Shown piece after piece: positions 27,338 through 36,532 of a DNA stretch of 59,206 nt. The notes under the pieces were generated by a model. That model saw nothing but the letters and a program-made list of their open reading frames with translations, did not search any database and was not told the DNA's origin. A program made the position numbers and the translations under genes. The DNA comes from JAKANT01 sp035502095 (GTDB lineage Bacteria; Pseudomonadota; Gammaproteobacteria; Burkholderiales; Burkholderiaceae_F), in the NCBI GenBank assembly GCA_035502095.1, contig DATJUX010000037.1, positions 1 through 59,206 on the forward strand. Reading direction: 5' to 3'. How positions within the stretch are numbered: position 1 is the first letter of the stretch; each line of letters opens with the position of its first letter.

Positions 27338-28486
27338 TCAACGAACGCCGAACATCAGCAGTTGCGCGAGCTGGTTGCGCAGCGGCGGCGCGAGGTCGAG
27401 CGCGGCGAGTCCGAGCGTGCGCGCCATTGCGACGGGCGCGAAACGCGTCGCGAAGATCTGCGGCAGCCAGTGCGTGATTGCGGCGATCGTCGCTCGATCG
27501 GCGCGCCGGCGCCGCGCGTAGTCGGCGAGCGCAGCGGAAACATCGCCGCGATGGACGAGCAGGCGGTCGATCAGGGACGAACAGTCGCGCAGCGCGAGAT
27601 TGAAACCCTGGCCGGCGACGGGATGCAGCGTCTGCGCCGCGTTGCCGATCGCGACACATCGATGCGCCAGCACCTCGGCACGCATCTTCTCGTGCAACGG
27701 GTGGGAATGCAGGCTGCCGACGGCAACGACCTTGCCAATGCGGCCGCCGATTGCCTGCTGCAGATCGGCGCGCAGCGCCTCCGGCGATTGCCCGAGACGG
27801 CTCGGCGCGACGGCGCGCGGCATGCACCAGACGAGCGAACGCATCGCATCGCTTCCCGGCCGGGGCAACAGCGCGAGCGGACCGTCGCGCGTAAATCGCT
27901 CGAACGCCGCACCGGCGGCAACGCCCGCCAACGTCACGTCACCGACGAGTCCCACCGCGAGGGCGGTGTCGTCGGACTGCGCGGCGGCGGAGTTCGCACC
28001 CGACCAACCCTCCGCGTTGATCGCGAGCGGCGCTTCGAACGGCTCGGCGTCCGCGCAGAGCACGCGCACGCGGTCCGGCGCCTGTTGCAGGTCGACGACG
28101 CGTTGCGGTCGACGCTGCGCGATCGCGCGCGCGTCGGCCACGGCGTCCTCGAGGGCCGTCACGAGGTCGCCGTAGAAGACGGTCGCGCCGAGCTCATCGC
28201 CACCGAGGTCACCCGCTCCGATATGTGTCGCGCCGAATTCCCCCGCGGAACTCACGTAGACATCGGTGATCGGTGCGCGCTGCGGCAACGTGCCGAGCAA
28301 TGGGCGCAGGATCTCCCACGAGCCGCGTCCGAGCGCGAGCAGGCGCCGGTCGCGCTGTGCAGATCGGGCGGCCTGCGCGTCGAAGACCACGCTCGCCCGG
28401 CCGGCGCGCGCGAGCATGAGCGCACACGTGAGGCCGGTCGGACCGCCGCCGAGAATCGCCACCGGGGCTTCCGGGTCCATCTGCAT
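27338..28486 (-). CDS. ubiH: FAD-dependent 2-octaprenyl-6-methoxyphenol hydroxylase, UbiH-type
   Basis: A 382-residue flavoprotein monooxygenase of the UbiH/COQ6 family, acting in ubiquinone ring hydroxylation. The N-terminal Rossmann motif is VAILGGGPTGLTCALMLARA. The C-terminal FAD motif reads GNAAQTLHPVAGQGFNLALR; the GNAAQ form is typical of UbiH rather than UbiF/UbiI, which usually have GDAAH. Start ATG 28486 overlaps the pepP stop (ATGA). The pepP-ubiH pair is conserved from gammaproteobacteria onward. The exact ring position hydroxylated is inferred. Confidence 0.88.
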   Translation of the reverse strand: MQMDPEAPVAILGGGPTGLTCALMLARAGRASVVFDAQAARSAQRDRRLLALGRGSWEILRPLLGTLPQRAPITDVYVSSAGEFGATHIGAGDLGGDELGATVFYGDLVTALEDAVADARAIAQRRPQRVVDLQQAPDRVRVLCADAEPFEAPLAINAEGWSGANSAAAQSDDTALAVGLVGDVTLAGVAAGAAFERFTRDGPLALLPRPGSDAMRSLVWCMPRAVAPSRLGQSPEALRADLQQAIGGRIGKVVAVGSLHSHPLHEKMRAEVLAHRCVAIGNAAQTLHPVAGQGFNLALRDCSSLIDRLLVHRGDVSAALADYARRRRADRATIAAITHWLPQIFATRFAPVAMARTLGLAALDLAPPLRNQLAQLLMFGVR

Positions 28487-29823
28487 CAGTCCCGCATGAG
28501 GGCCTCGATCTCGCCGGGCGCGGTCGGCGCATCGGCCGTCAGTACCGCGCGACCTGCCGCGGTCACCAGCACGTCGTCCTCGATTCGCACGCCGATGTGG
28601 TGGAAGTGCGCCGGCACGTTTTCCGCCGGGCGCAGATAGAGCCCTGGCTCGACGGTCAGCACCATGCCCTCGACGAGCGCACGCCACGGACGCTCGCTGC
28701 CGTGGGTCGGTCCGTGCGCCGCTGCGCGATAGTCGCCCACGTCGTGCACGTCGAGGCCGAGCCAGTGCCCGGTCCGGTGCATGCAGAACTGTCGATACGC
28801 GCCCGATTCGAGCACGGCATCGAGCGACCCTACGACCAGGCCGAGGTCCAGCAGGCCCTGCGCCAGAACGCGAACCGCGGCGTCGTGCGGTGCGTTGAAG
28901 GTCTTGCCCGGCCCGACCTGTGCAAATGCCGCCTGCTGCGCGGCGCGCACGATGTCGTAGACGTCGCGTTGCGGCGCGCTGAAGGTCCCGTCGACGGGAA
29001 ACGTGCGGGTGACGTCGGAGGCGTAACCGTCGAGCTCGCGACCGGCGTCGATCAGGCACAGGTCGCCGGACCGCAACTCGGCATCGCCGGCCGGGTAGTG
29101 CAGCACGCACGCGTTCGCGCCTGCGGCGACGATCGCGTTGTACGCCGGACCCTGCGCACCCCGGCTGCGGAACTCGTGCAGCAGTTCAGCCTCGAGGTGA
29201 TACTCGCGCAATCCGGGCCGGCACGTGCGCATCGCACGGATGTGTGCCGCGGCCGAGATCGCGGCGGCGCGCCGCATCGTCGCGATCTCGCTCGCGTCCT
29301 TCACGAGCCGCATCTCGTCCACGATCGCATGCAGGTCGATCGCTTGCGCCGGCGCCTGCAGCCCGGCGCGCGATCCGGCGCGCACGGCGGCGAGCCAGCG
29401 CCGGACCTGGCTGTCGAGCGTGGCGTCGGAGGCGAGCGGATAAAAGAGCACGGGGCTGTCGGCGATCAGCTTCAGCATCTGCTCGTCCAGCCGGTCGATC
29501 GGAAACGCGGCGTCGAAACCGAACCGGTCGCGCGCCGCGTCGGGGCCGTACCGATGGCCATCCCAGATTTCACGCTCCGGGTTCTTGCCGCGGCAGAACA
29601 GGATCGAACTGCGCTGGCCGCGGCGTGCGACGAGCGCGAGGACGCTGTCCGGTTCGGTGAAGCCGCTGAGATAGAAGAAATGGCGGTCGAAGCGGAACGG
29701 GTAGTCGCTGTCGCGATTGCGCACTCGTTCCGGCGCGGTGGGCTGGATCGCGACGCCGCCGCCGCGCGCCGCCATGGCCTCCAGGACGCGTTCCCGTCGC
29801 GCACGAAAGATTTCGGCACTCAT
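28486..29823 (-). CDS. pepP: Xaa-Pro aminopeptidase PepP
   Basis: A 445-residue M24 metallopeptidase that removes N-terminal residues before proline. It has an AMP_N domain (about 1-170, FYLSGFTEPDSVLALV) and a pita-bread catalytic domain. The five metal ligands are visible in LIDAGRELDGYASDVTRTFP (two Asp), HRTGHWLGLDVHD (His), VLTVEPGLYL (Glu) and IGVRIEDDVLV (Glu). The ATG at 29823 matches the family start MSAEIFRARRERVLEAM. It lies between murU and ubiH. Confidence 0.95.
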   Translation of the reverse strand: MSAEIFRARRERVLEAMAARGGGVAIQPTAPERVRNRDSDYPFRFDRHFFYLSGFTEPDSVLALVARRGQRSSILFCRGKNPEREIWDGHRYGPDAARDRFGFDAAFPIDRLDEQMLKLIADSPVLFYPLASDATLDSQVRRWLAAVRAGSRAGLQAPAQAIDLHAIVDEMRLVKDASEIATMRRAAAISAAAHIRAMRTCRPGLREYHLEAELLHEFRSRGAQGPAYNAIVAAGANACVLHYPAGDAELRSGDLCLIDAGRELDGYASDVTRTFPVDGTFSAPQRDVYDIVRAAQQAAFAQVGPGKTFNAPHDAAVRVLAQGLLDLGLVVGSLDAVLESGAYRQFCMHRTGHWLGLDVHDVGDYRAAAHGPTHGSERPWRALVEGMVLTVEPGLYLRPAENVPAHFHHIGVRIEDDVLVTAAGRAVLTADAPTAPGEIEALMRD

Positions 29824-29858
29824 CGGTTGGCCTCGCCGCTCGGCGCGGGGTCGCGATC

Positions 29859-30569
29859 TCACTGAGCGCGCGGCACGGGCGGCCGCGCGCGCAGTTCGAT
29901 GTCGAGCGCTTCGAGATCCGCCGGCGTGCCGACGTTGAACCAGCGGCCCGAGTGCCGCTCGCCGGTCACGCGGCCGCTGTCGGCGAAGGTGTAGAGCCAG
30001 GGGAACAGCTTCTTCCTGCCGCGTCGCTCCGTTGCGAACAGCCTGGGCGAAAGCACCGCGATGTTGGCGTACGTGAACCACGGCAGCGAGCGCGCGATGC
30101 GGCCGTTGACGAGGCCCATGTCGCCGCCGGGATGAAAGGGCCGGTTCTCGACGAGCACCAGGTGCGCGTCCGCGGCGCCGAGCGCGATCGCCTGCGCGTG
30201 CGCCTGCAGGTGGCGGTAGTCGAAGTCGGTGACGATGTCGCCGCTCACGGCGACGAAGGGTCCGCCACCGAGCAGCGGCAGCGCGTTCACGATGCCGCCG
30301 AGCGTCTCGAGCGCTTCTTCCGCGGTCGAGCCTTCGCGCGAATAGAGGATGCGAACACCGTAGTGCAGTCCGTCCCCGAGCGCGGGCTCGAACGTGTCCG
30401 CCAGGTGAGCGAGGTTGATCACGAGGTCGTGGATGCCGGCGCGCGCGAGCGCCTCGATCTGCCACTCGATCAGGCGCTTGCCGCCCGCGCTGAGCAAGGG
30501 CTTGGCGGTGTGATCCGAGAGCGGCCGCATGCGCTCGCCGCGTCCCGCCGCAAAGATCAGCGCCTTCAT
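29859..30569 (-). CDS. murU: N-acetylmuramate alpha-1-phosphate uridylyltransferase MurU
   Basis: A 236-residue nucleotidyltransferase. The signature MKALIFAAGRGERMRPLSDH and KPLLSAGGKRLIEW bind UTP and sugar phosphate. VAVSGDIVTDFDY carries the metal-binding Asp, and RWFNVGTPADLEALD closes the active site. With AmgK directly upstream it gives the cell-wall recycling bypass that makes UDP-MurNAc without MurA, a route that confers fosfomycin tolerance in Pseudomonas and others. The kinase-transferase pair makes this identification more secure than for a lone sugar nucleotidyltransferase. Confidence 0.92.
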   Translation of the reverse strand: MKALIFAAGRGERMRPLSDHTAKPLLSAGGKRLIEWQIEALARAGIHDLVINLAHLADTFEPALGDGLHYGVRILYSREGSTAEEALETLGGIVNALPLLGGGPFVAVSGDIVTDFDYRHLQAHAQAIALGAADAHLVLVENRPFHPGGDMGLVNGRIARSLPWFTYANIAVLSPRLFATERRGRKKLFPWLYTFADSGRVTGERHSGRWFNVGTPADLEALDIELRARPPVPRAQ

Positions 30570-30576
30570 GCCGGCG

Positions 30577-31614
30577 TCAGAACGTGTAGCCGAAACGCAC
30601 CGCCGTGCCTTCGAGCTTGTCGAACAGACGCCCGAGCGGCAACAGCGCGCCGTAGCGCTTGGTCACGCTGCGCACGTAGCGCACGAAACGCGGCGTGTCG
30701 GCAAGGTATTGGGGCTTGCCGTCGCGATACTGGATGCGCGCGAAGATGCCGAGCACCTTGAGGTGGCGCTGCAGGCCCATCCACTCGAAGGCACGATAGA
30801 ACTCGCCGAAGTCCTGCTGCACCGGCAGCCCTGCCGCGCGGGCAGCCTGCCAGTAGCGCACCGTCCAGTCCAGTACGCGCTCCTCGTCCCAGCTGATGAA
30901 CGCATCGCGCATCAGGCAGACGATGTCGTAGGTGATCGGTCCGTACACGGCATCCTGGAAATCGAGAATGCCCGGGTTCGGCGTGGTCACCATCAGGTTG
31001 CGCGGCATGTAGTCGCGGTGCACGTACACGCTGGGCTGGGCGAGGCAGACATCGAGGATCAGGCGTACCTGCTGCTCGAAGATCTGGCGCTCCGCATCGG
31101 TCAGCGCGTGCCGCAGATGGCGCTCGACGTACCAGTCGGGAAACAGTTGCACTTCGCGCCGCAGGAGCGCCTCGTCGTACGGTGGCAGCACACCCGGCCG
31201 GCTCGCCAGCTGCCACGTGACGAGCGCAGCGATCGCGTCGCCGAAGAGCGAGTCCGCGTTGGCAGCGTCGAGCGCGGACAGGTATGTAACGTTGCCGAGA
31301 TCGGAGAGCACCAGGAATCCCCGCGCCACGTCGCGCGCCACGACCTCGGGCGCGTGCAGGCCCGCCTGCGCGAGCAGGTGCGCCACGTGGATGAACGGCC
31401 GCGTGTCCTCCTTTTCCGGCGGCGCGTCCATCACGATCAGTGTCCTTCCAGGGTGGCCCGGCGCATCGACGCGGAAGTAGCGCCGGAAGCTCGCATCCGC
31501 GGACGCCGGGCGCAACGATCGGAGGTCGATGCACCAGCCGGCGGGCTGCGTTAACAGCCATTCGCGAAGCGCCTGCACGCGCGCATCGGCCTCTGAAAGG
31601 GATGTATCAGCCAT
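30577..31614 (-). CDS. amgK: N-acetylmuramate/N-acetylglucosamine anomeric kinase AmgK
   Basis: A 345-residue aminoglycoside-phosphotransferase-like kinase that phosphorylates the anomeric carbon of MurNAc/GlcNAc during peptidoglycan recycling. The catalytic loop is VHRDYMPRNLMV and the metal-binding segment GILDFQDAVYGPITYD. MDAPPEKEDTRPFIHVA is typical of the family. The ATG at 31614 is preferred; an upstream open frame overlaps the lptD leader. It lies 7 bases before murU and is divergent from lptD, so recycling and LPS export share a control region. Confidence 0.92.
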   Translation of the reverse strand: MADTSLSEADARVQALREWLLTQPAGWCIDLRSLRPASADASFRRYFRVDAPGHPGRTLIVMDAPPEKEDTRPFIHVAHLLAQAGLHAPEVVARDVARGFLVLSDLGNVTYLSALDAANADSLFGDAIAALVTWQLASRPGVLPPYDEALLRREVQLFPDWYVERHLRHALTDAERQIFEQQVRLILDVCLAQPSVYVHRDYMPRNLMVTTPNPGILDFQDAVYGPITYDIVCLMRDAFISWDEERVLDWTVRYWQAARAAGLPVQQDFGEFYRAFEWMGLQRHLKVLGIFARIQYRDGKPQYLADTPRFVRYVRSVTKRYGALLPLGRLFDKLEGTAVRFGYTF

Positions 31615-31670
31615 CGAACTCAACAGCGGCGTCTCGCTCTTGCCCGCAAGCCGGTCCGGTGCGGGTGAAA

Positions 31671-34043
31671 ATGCGCGGGAATCACTCGGAGCGTCCCTAT
31701 AATGCCACGCGGGTTTTGCACTGCCGGACCGCTGCATCGACGATCGTCACGACCGCGCCATTGCCAGCCTTGCCGTTGCGCCCTCCGCCTCGATGGCCTC
31801 GACTGCTAGCGCGTGCCGCGACGCGGCTGGCTGTGGCAGTGATCGCACCGCTCTGTGCCGGTGCGTTTGCTCAGACCGCGGCTGAGTCCGACCTCACCCT
31901 GCGCCCGGCCTTGCGGCTCGAGCGCACGCTTGGCGGGGGCCGTCCCGCCGGCAAGGTCGAGCCGCCGGTCTACCTGCGCGCCGACCGGGTAAGCGGCGAG
32001 ATGGAGGAGACGGTCCACCTCGACGGCAACGCCGAGCTGCGGCGCGAGGGCACGGTCGTACGCGGCGATCACATCGAATACACGGTCGCGACCGACGAGG
32101 CGCGCATCCAGGGCAACGCGCGCCTGTTCCGCGACGGCACCACGTTCACGGGCCCGTCGCTGCAACTGCAAGTCGATGCGCTGACGGGAACGATGCCGGA
32201 TGCGACCTTCATCTACGCGCCGCGCCAGGGCCGTGGGACGGCCGGCCTGCTCGAGTTCCTCGGCTCTGAACGATTGGTTGCGAAAGATGCGACGTATACG
32301 ACCTGTGGCCCGGGCGACGGCTGGTGGGTCAAGGCCAATCAGCTCGAAATCGATCGCGGCGAGGAACTCGGGGTGGCGCGCGGCGCGACCATCTATTTCG
32401 AGGGCGTTCCCATCTTCGCCTCGCCCTACTTCCAGTTTCCCCTCGGTGAGCGGCGGCGCAGCGGCATCCTGACTCCCAGCTTCGCGATCAACTCGACGCT
32501 CGGCTACGAGGCCACGGTTCCCTGGTACTGGGACATCGCACCCAACCGCGATTTCACGATCGCGCCGCGCGTGATGAGCCGGCGCGGCGTTCTGCTGGAG
32601 AACGAGTTTCGCTTCCTCGAACCGACGGTCCGCGGCCAGCTGGGCTACGACATCATCGCGCACGACAAGGCCACGGGCGAAACGCGCGACAACATCTCGA
32701 TCCAGACCGACTATGCCAACCTCAGCGGCGTCACGGCCGGCCTCAACTACAACCGCGTTTCCGACGACCGTTTCTTCGTCGATTTCGGCCGCACGGTCGT
32801 CAGCTCGGCACAGGCGGTGCTGCCGCAGGAGGCCTTCGTCGCCTACAACAGGCCGTTCTTCTCGAGCGCGGTGCGGGTCTCGGAGAACCAGACGCTGCAG
32901 GACCCGAATGCGCCGATCGTGCCGCCTTACGAACGCGTGCCCGAGGTGACGCTCTCGTCGTGGCGCTACGACTGGTACGGCATCGATCCCGCCATCAATT
33001 TCGACGCCACCTACTTCCGCCACATGACGCTCGAGGACGGCACGCGCGTCATCGTCAACCCGGTGGTTTCCTACCCGTTGCTCGCGCCCGGATGGTTCTT
33101 CGTTCCCAAGGCACAGTGGCACTACACGAGCTACACGCTCGACCCCTACCTGCATCCGGGCGATTCACGACCGACGCGCAGCCTGCCGATCTACTCGCTC
33201 GATACCGGGCTCGTCTTCGAACGCGATGGAGGCGACGGAGGCTTCCAGACCGTCGAGCCGAGGCTGTTCTACGCCTACATACCGTTCCGCGACCAGTCGC
33301 AACTGCCGAACTTCGACAGCGCACTGGCCGACTTCAACTTCACGCAGTTGTTCACCGAGAACATCTATTCGGGCAGCGACCGGATCGGCGAGGCGAACCA
33401 GCTCACCGCCGCCATCGTCGGACGCGTGTTCGACCCCGTCAACGGCGGCGAGCGGATGCGGGTCGCCGTGGGGCAGCGCTTCTATTTCGCGAGCCAGCGC
33501 GTGACGCTGCTTCCCACCGATCAGCCGCGCACGGACAAGACGTCGGACGTACTGTTCGAGTTCTCGGGCTCCGTCGCGCCCCACTGGCTCGCCAACTTCG
33601 ACGTCGAGCGTTCGATGTCGCAGCAGAAGGTCGTGTATTCGTCGGTCGGCGTGCGCTGGCAGCCGGCTCCGGCGTCCGTGGTCACCGCGTCCTACCGCTA
33701 CCGGGTCGAGGACCTCGAGCAAGCCGACCTGTCCGGGCAGTGGCCACTGACGCGGCGGCTGTATGGAGTGGCGCGGCTCAACTACTCGATGCGGGATCGC
33801 AGCTGGATCGAAGCGCTGGGTGGCCTGGAGTACAAGGCCGACTGCTGGGTGCTACGCTTCGCGGCGCAGCGGTTCACGACCTCGACCGTGACCACCACGA
33901 CTACGGTCTTCCTGCAGCTCGAGCTGAACGGGCTCACCAGCGTCGGCCCGAGCCCGGTGGAACAGCTGCGGCGTAGCATTCCGGGCTACCAATTGATCAA
34001 CCCGCCCCCGCGCGAGCCGGGGCGCTACCAGTATTACGAGTAG
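31671..34043 (+). CDS. lptD: LPS-assembly protein LptD (OstA/Imp)
   Basis: The outer-membrane barrel that inserts lipopolysaccharide with LptE. It has a signal-like segment (RLAVAVIAPLCAGAFAQ), a periplasmic OstA jellyroll (about residues 60-190, VSGEMEETVHLDGNAELRRE) and a 26-strand barrel. Cysteines in YTTCGPGDGWW and YKADCWVLRF are placed for the inter-domain disulfide. It ends in YQYYE. The start is uncertain. ATG 31671 is the nearest, giving 790 aa, but a TATAAT at 31698 lies downstream of it. If that box is used, a TTG near 31761-31776 must start the protein. Confidence 0.92.
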   Translation: MRGNHSERPYNATRVLHCRTAASTIVTTAPLPALPLRPPPRWPRLLARAATRLAVAVIAPLCAGAFAQTAAESDLTLRPALRLERTLGGGRPAGKVEPPVYLRADRVSGEMEETVHLDGNAELRREGTVVRGDHIEYTVATDEARIQGNARLFRDGTTFTGPSLQLQVDALTGTMPDATFIYAPRQGRGTAGLLEFLGSERLVAKDATYTTCGPGDGWWVKANQLEIDRGEELGVARGATIYFEGVPIFASPYFQFPLGERRRSGILTPSFAINSTLGYEATVPWYWDIAPNRDFTIAPRVMSRRGVLLENEFRFLEPTVRGQLGYDIIAHDKATGETRDNISIQTDYANLSGVTAGLNYNRVSDDRFFVDFGRTVVSSAQAVLPQEAFVAYNRPFFSSAVRVSENQTLQDPNAPIVPPYERVPEVTLSSWRYDWYGIDPAINFDATYFRHMTLEDGTRVIVNPVVSYPLLAPGWFFVPKAQWHYTSYTLDPYLHPGDSRPTRSLPIYSLDTGLVFERDGGDGGFQTVEPRLFYAYIPFRDQSQLPNFDSALADFNFTQLFTENIYSGSDRIGEANQLTAAIVGRVFDPVNGGERMRVAVGQRFYFASQRVTLLPTDQPRTDKTSDVLFEFSGSVAPHWLANFDVERSMSQQKVVYSSVGVRWQPAPASVVTASYRYRVEDLEQADLSGQWPLTRRLYGVARLNYSMRDRSWIEALGGLEYKADCWVLRFAAQRFTTSTVTTTTTVFLQLELNGLTSVGPSPVEQLRRSIPGYQLINPPPREPGRYQYYE
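31698..31703 (+). promoter_or_regulatory. Candidate -10 box for lptD-surA-pdxA-rsmA (TATAAT)
   Basis: A perfect TATAAT followed by GCCACGCGGG in the amgK/lptD divergent region. No recognisable -35 at 16-18 bp. The box falls inside the longest lptD reading frame, so it bears on the choice of lptD start. Confidence 0.45.
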
Positions 34044-34045
34044 GT

Positions 34046-35548
34046 ATGGAGTGGGAGACCCTTGTCGCGCGTTCGGCGCGCACGCTCGGCTTGATCGTGT
34101 GCCTGGTCAGCGCGACGGCGGTGTTCGCGCAGGCTGCCGACGCGCCATCGCCCGAGCCCGGCCCGCCCGCGGCCGCGCCCGGCGCGGTGCCCGATCCGGC
34201 GGGTGCACCCTCGGATCCGGCGGCGACGCCCGACCAGGCGGCTGCCTCGCCGGCGCCCGCCTCCGGCGGTGACACGCAGCCGGCGCCCGGGAAGAGTTCC
34301 GCAGCGACGACGCGGCTGGTCGATCGCATCGTCGCCGTCGTCAATGACGAGGTGATCACCAACAACGAACTGCAGGCCCGCCTGCGTGTCGCCGAGGCGC
34401 AGCTCAGGCGGCAGAACATCGCGCTTCCAGCCCGGCCCGTGCTGATGCGGACCGTGCTCGAGCGGATGATCATCGACCGCGCCCAGCTGCAGATGGCGAA
34501 GGAAACCGGCGTGCGCGTCGACGATGCCACCGTCAATGCCGCGATCGCGCGCATCGCCGAACAAAACGGCATGTCGCTCCCGCAGTTCCGCGAACGCATC
34601 GACAAGGAGGGCGTTACGTTCGGGCGGTTCCGCGAAGACATACGCGACGACATCGTGATGGGTCGGCTGCGCGATCGCGAGGTGGACAGCAAGGTCCAGA
34701 TCGGCGAGGGCGAGATCGACAACTTTCTTGCCGAGAAGGCAGGCGTCGAGGTCAATTCGATCGAGTACGAGATCGCACAGATCCTGCTGCGCGTGCCCGA
34801 GGCGGCCTCGTCCGAGGCGATCGAAAACGCGCGCAAGCGCGCCGAGGACTTGCTGGCCCAGGTCCGCGGCGGCGCCGATTTCGCCAAGCTCGCTGCGAGC
34901 TACTCCAGCGCGCCCGAGGCGCTCGCGGGCGGCAATCTCGGCTGGCGCACGGCCGAACGCCTGCCGACGTTGTTCCTCGATGCGATCAAGGACCTGAAAC
35001 CCGGCGAAGTGGCGCAGATCGTCCGCAGCCCCGGCGGCTTCCACCTGTTGAAGCTGCTCGGCAAGCGTTCCGCCGTGGAGGCCAAACTCGCGACCGGTCC
35101 GGTGCAGCAGACACGGGTGCGCCACATTCTCATGCGCGTCTCAGACGTGGCGCCGGAGGTCGACGTGCTGCGCCGCCTGAATGATCTGCGCGAGCGCGTG
35201 CTCAAGGGCGGCCTGGACTTCGGCCAGCTTGCCCGGCTGCACTCGGTCGACCCGAGTGCGACTCGCGGCGGCGATCTCGGCTGGATCTATCCCGGCGACA
35301 CCGTTCCGGAGTTCGAGCGCGCGATGAATGCCCTGGCGGTCGGCGAGGTGAGCGAGCCGGTCCGCACGCCGTTCGGCTGGCACCTGATCCAGGTGCTCGA
35401 GCGCCGCACCGACGAGTCGCCGATGGAACGCAACCGCTACGCGGCGCGCCAGGCGTTGCGCGACCGCAAGGCCGACGAGGCCTTCCAGGAATGGCTGCAG
35501 CAGCTGCGCGACCGGACGTACGTCGAATTCAAGCTCGACGAGAGCTGA
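34046..35548 (+). CDS. surA: Periplasmic peptidyl-prolyl isomerase/chaperone SurA
   Basis: A 500-residue chaperone for outer-membrane proteins. After the signal peptide (about 1-32) comes an unusual Pro/Ala-rich linker of some 55 residues (PEPGPPAAAPGAVPDPAG and similar). The N-terminal chaperone core follows (RIVAVVNDEVITNNELQARL), then two parvulin domains (VNSIEYEIAQILLRVPE ... GGNLGWRTAERLPTLF, and VRHILMRVSD ... GGDLGWIYPGDTVPEFE) and a C-terminal helix. It begins 2 bases after the lptD stop; its main client is LptD itself. The linker makes it longer than E. coli SurA (428 aa). Confidence 0.95.
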   Translation: MEWETLVARSARTLGLIVCLVSATAVFAQAADAPSPEPGPPAAAPGAVPDPAGAPSDPAATPDQAAASPAPASGGDTQPAPGKSSAATTRLVDRIVAVVNDEVITNNELQARLRVAEAQLRRQNIALPARPVLMRTVLERMIIDRAQLQMAKETGVRVDDATVNAAIARIAEQNGMSLPQFRERIDKEGVTFGRFREDIRDDIVMGRLRDREVDSKVQIGEGEIDNFLAEKAGVEVNSIEYEIAQILLRVPEAASSEAIENARKRAEDLLAQVRGGADFAKLAASYSSAPEALAGGNLGWRTAERLPTLFLDAIKDLKPGEVAQIVRSPGGFHLLKLLGKRSAVEAKLATGPVQQTRVRHILMRVSDVAPEVDVLRRLNDLRERVLKGGLDFGQLARLHSVDPSATRGGDLGWIYPGDTVPEFERAMNALAVGEVSEPVRTPFGWHLIQVLERRTDESPMERNRYAARQALRDRKADEAFQEWLQQLRDRTYVEFKLDES

Positions 35549-35587
35549 GGCAGCCACGCCCCGGGCGTGGCCGTCCCCGAGTGCCGA

Positions 35588-36523
35588 ATGCGGATCGCCA
35601 TCACCACCGGTGAACCCGCGGGTATCGGACCCGAGATCTCCGTCGCGGCGCTGGACGCGGCCCACGCGAGTGCGTCGGTCACGTTGATCGGTGACCGCGA
35701 TCTCCTCCAGCGCCGCGGCGCAAGCGCGAACACGGCCATCGAACCGGTCGCGCTCGCCGTGCCCGCAGTGCCGGGCCATCCGGATGTGCGCAACGCGCGC
35801 TATGTCCTCGCGACGCTCGATCGTGCAATCCAAGGTTGCATGCGCGGGGAGTTCGACGCCGTCGTCACGGCGCCCGTGCACAAGGGCGTGATCAACGATG
35901 CGGGCATCGCGTTCACGGGCCATACGGAGTATCTGGCGGAGCGGACGGGAACCCGGCGCGTCGTCATGATGCTGGCCGGCGCAGTCCCGTGGGGCCAGTT
36001 GCGGGTCGCGCTCGCAACCACCCATCTGCGGCTCGCGGACGTACCGGCCGCGCTCACCCGGGATGGCCTTGCCGCGGCGATCGACATCGTGGCGAGTGAA
36101 CTGGCCGGCAAATTCGGCGTCGATGCTCCGCGAATCGCCGTCTGCGGGCTGAATCCGCACGCCGGCGAAAGCGGTCATCTCGGGCGCGAAGAAATCGACG
36201 TGATCGGCCCCGCCATCGAATCCGCGCAGGCGCGCGGGCTGCGTGTCGAAGGCCCATTTCCAGCCGATACGATCTTCGTGCCGGCCGCCGCACAACGCTT
36301 CGACGCGATCGTCGCGATGTACCACGACCAGGGACTGGCGCCGCTGAAGCTCGCGACGTTCGGCGGCGGCGTCAACGTCACGCTCGGCCTTCCCATCGTG
36401 CGTACCTCGGTCGACCACGGCACCGCGCTCGATATCGCGGGCCAGGGCAGGGCCGACGCGGGCAGCATGCGCGCGGCGCTGGCGCTGGCCGCGCAGCTCG
36501 CGCAGCGCGCGCAGCGCAGGTAG
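35588..36523 (+). CDS. pdxA: 4-hydroxythreonine-4-phosphate dehydrogenase PdxA
   Basis: A 311-residue enzyme of pyridoxal phosphate synthesis. The N-terminus IAITTGEPAGIGPEIS is diagnostic. The metal-binding histidines lie in FTGHTEYLAERTG, AMYHDQGLAPLK and RTSVDHGTALDIAGQG. ATG 35588 is chosen over a GTG 21 bases upstream because it matches the family N-terminus. It lies between surA and rsmA, as in E. coli. Confidence 0.97.
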   Translation: MRIAITTGEPAGIGPEISVAALDAAHASASVTLIGDRDLLQRRGASANTAIEPVALAVPAVPGHPDVRNARYVLATLDRAIQGCMRGEFDAVVTAPVHKGVINDAGIAFTGHTEYLAERTGTRRVVMMLAGAVPWGQLRVALATTHLRLADVPAALTRDGLAAAIDIVASELAGKFGVDAPRIAVCGLNPHAGESGHLGREEIDVIGPAIESAQARGLRVEGPFPADTIFVPAAAQRFDAIVAMYHDQGLAPLKLATFGGGVNVTLGLPIVRTSVDHGTALDIAGQGRADAGSMRAALALAAQLAQRAQRR

Positions 36524-36532
36524 CGCGCGTCC

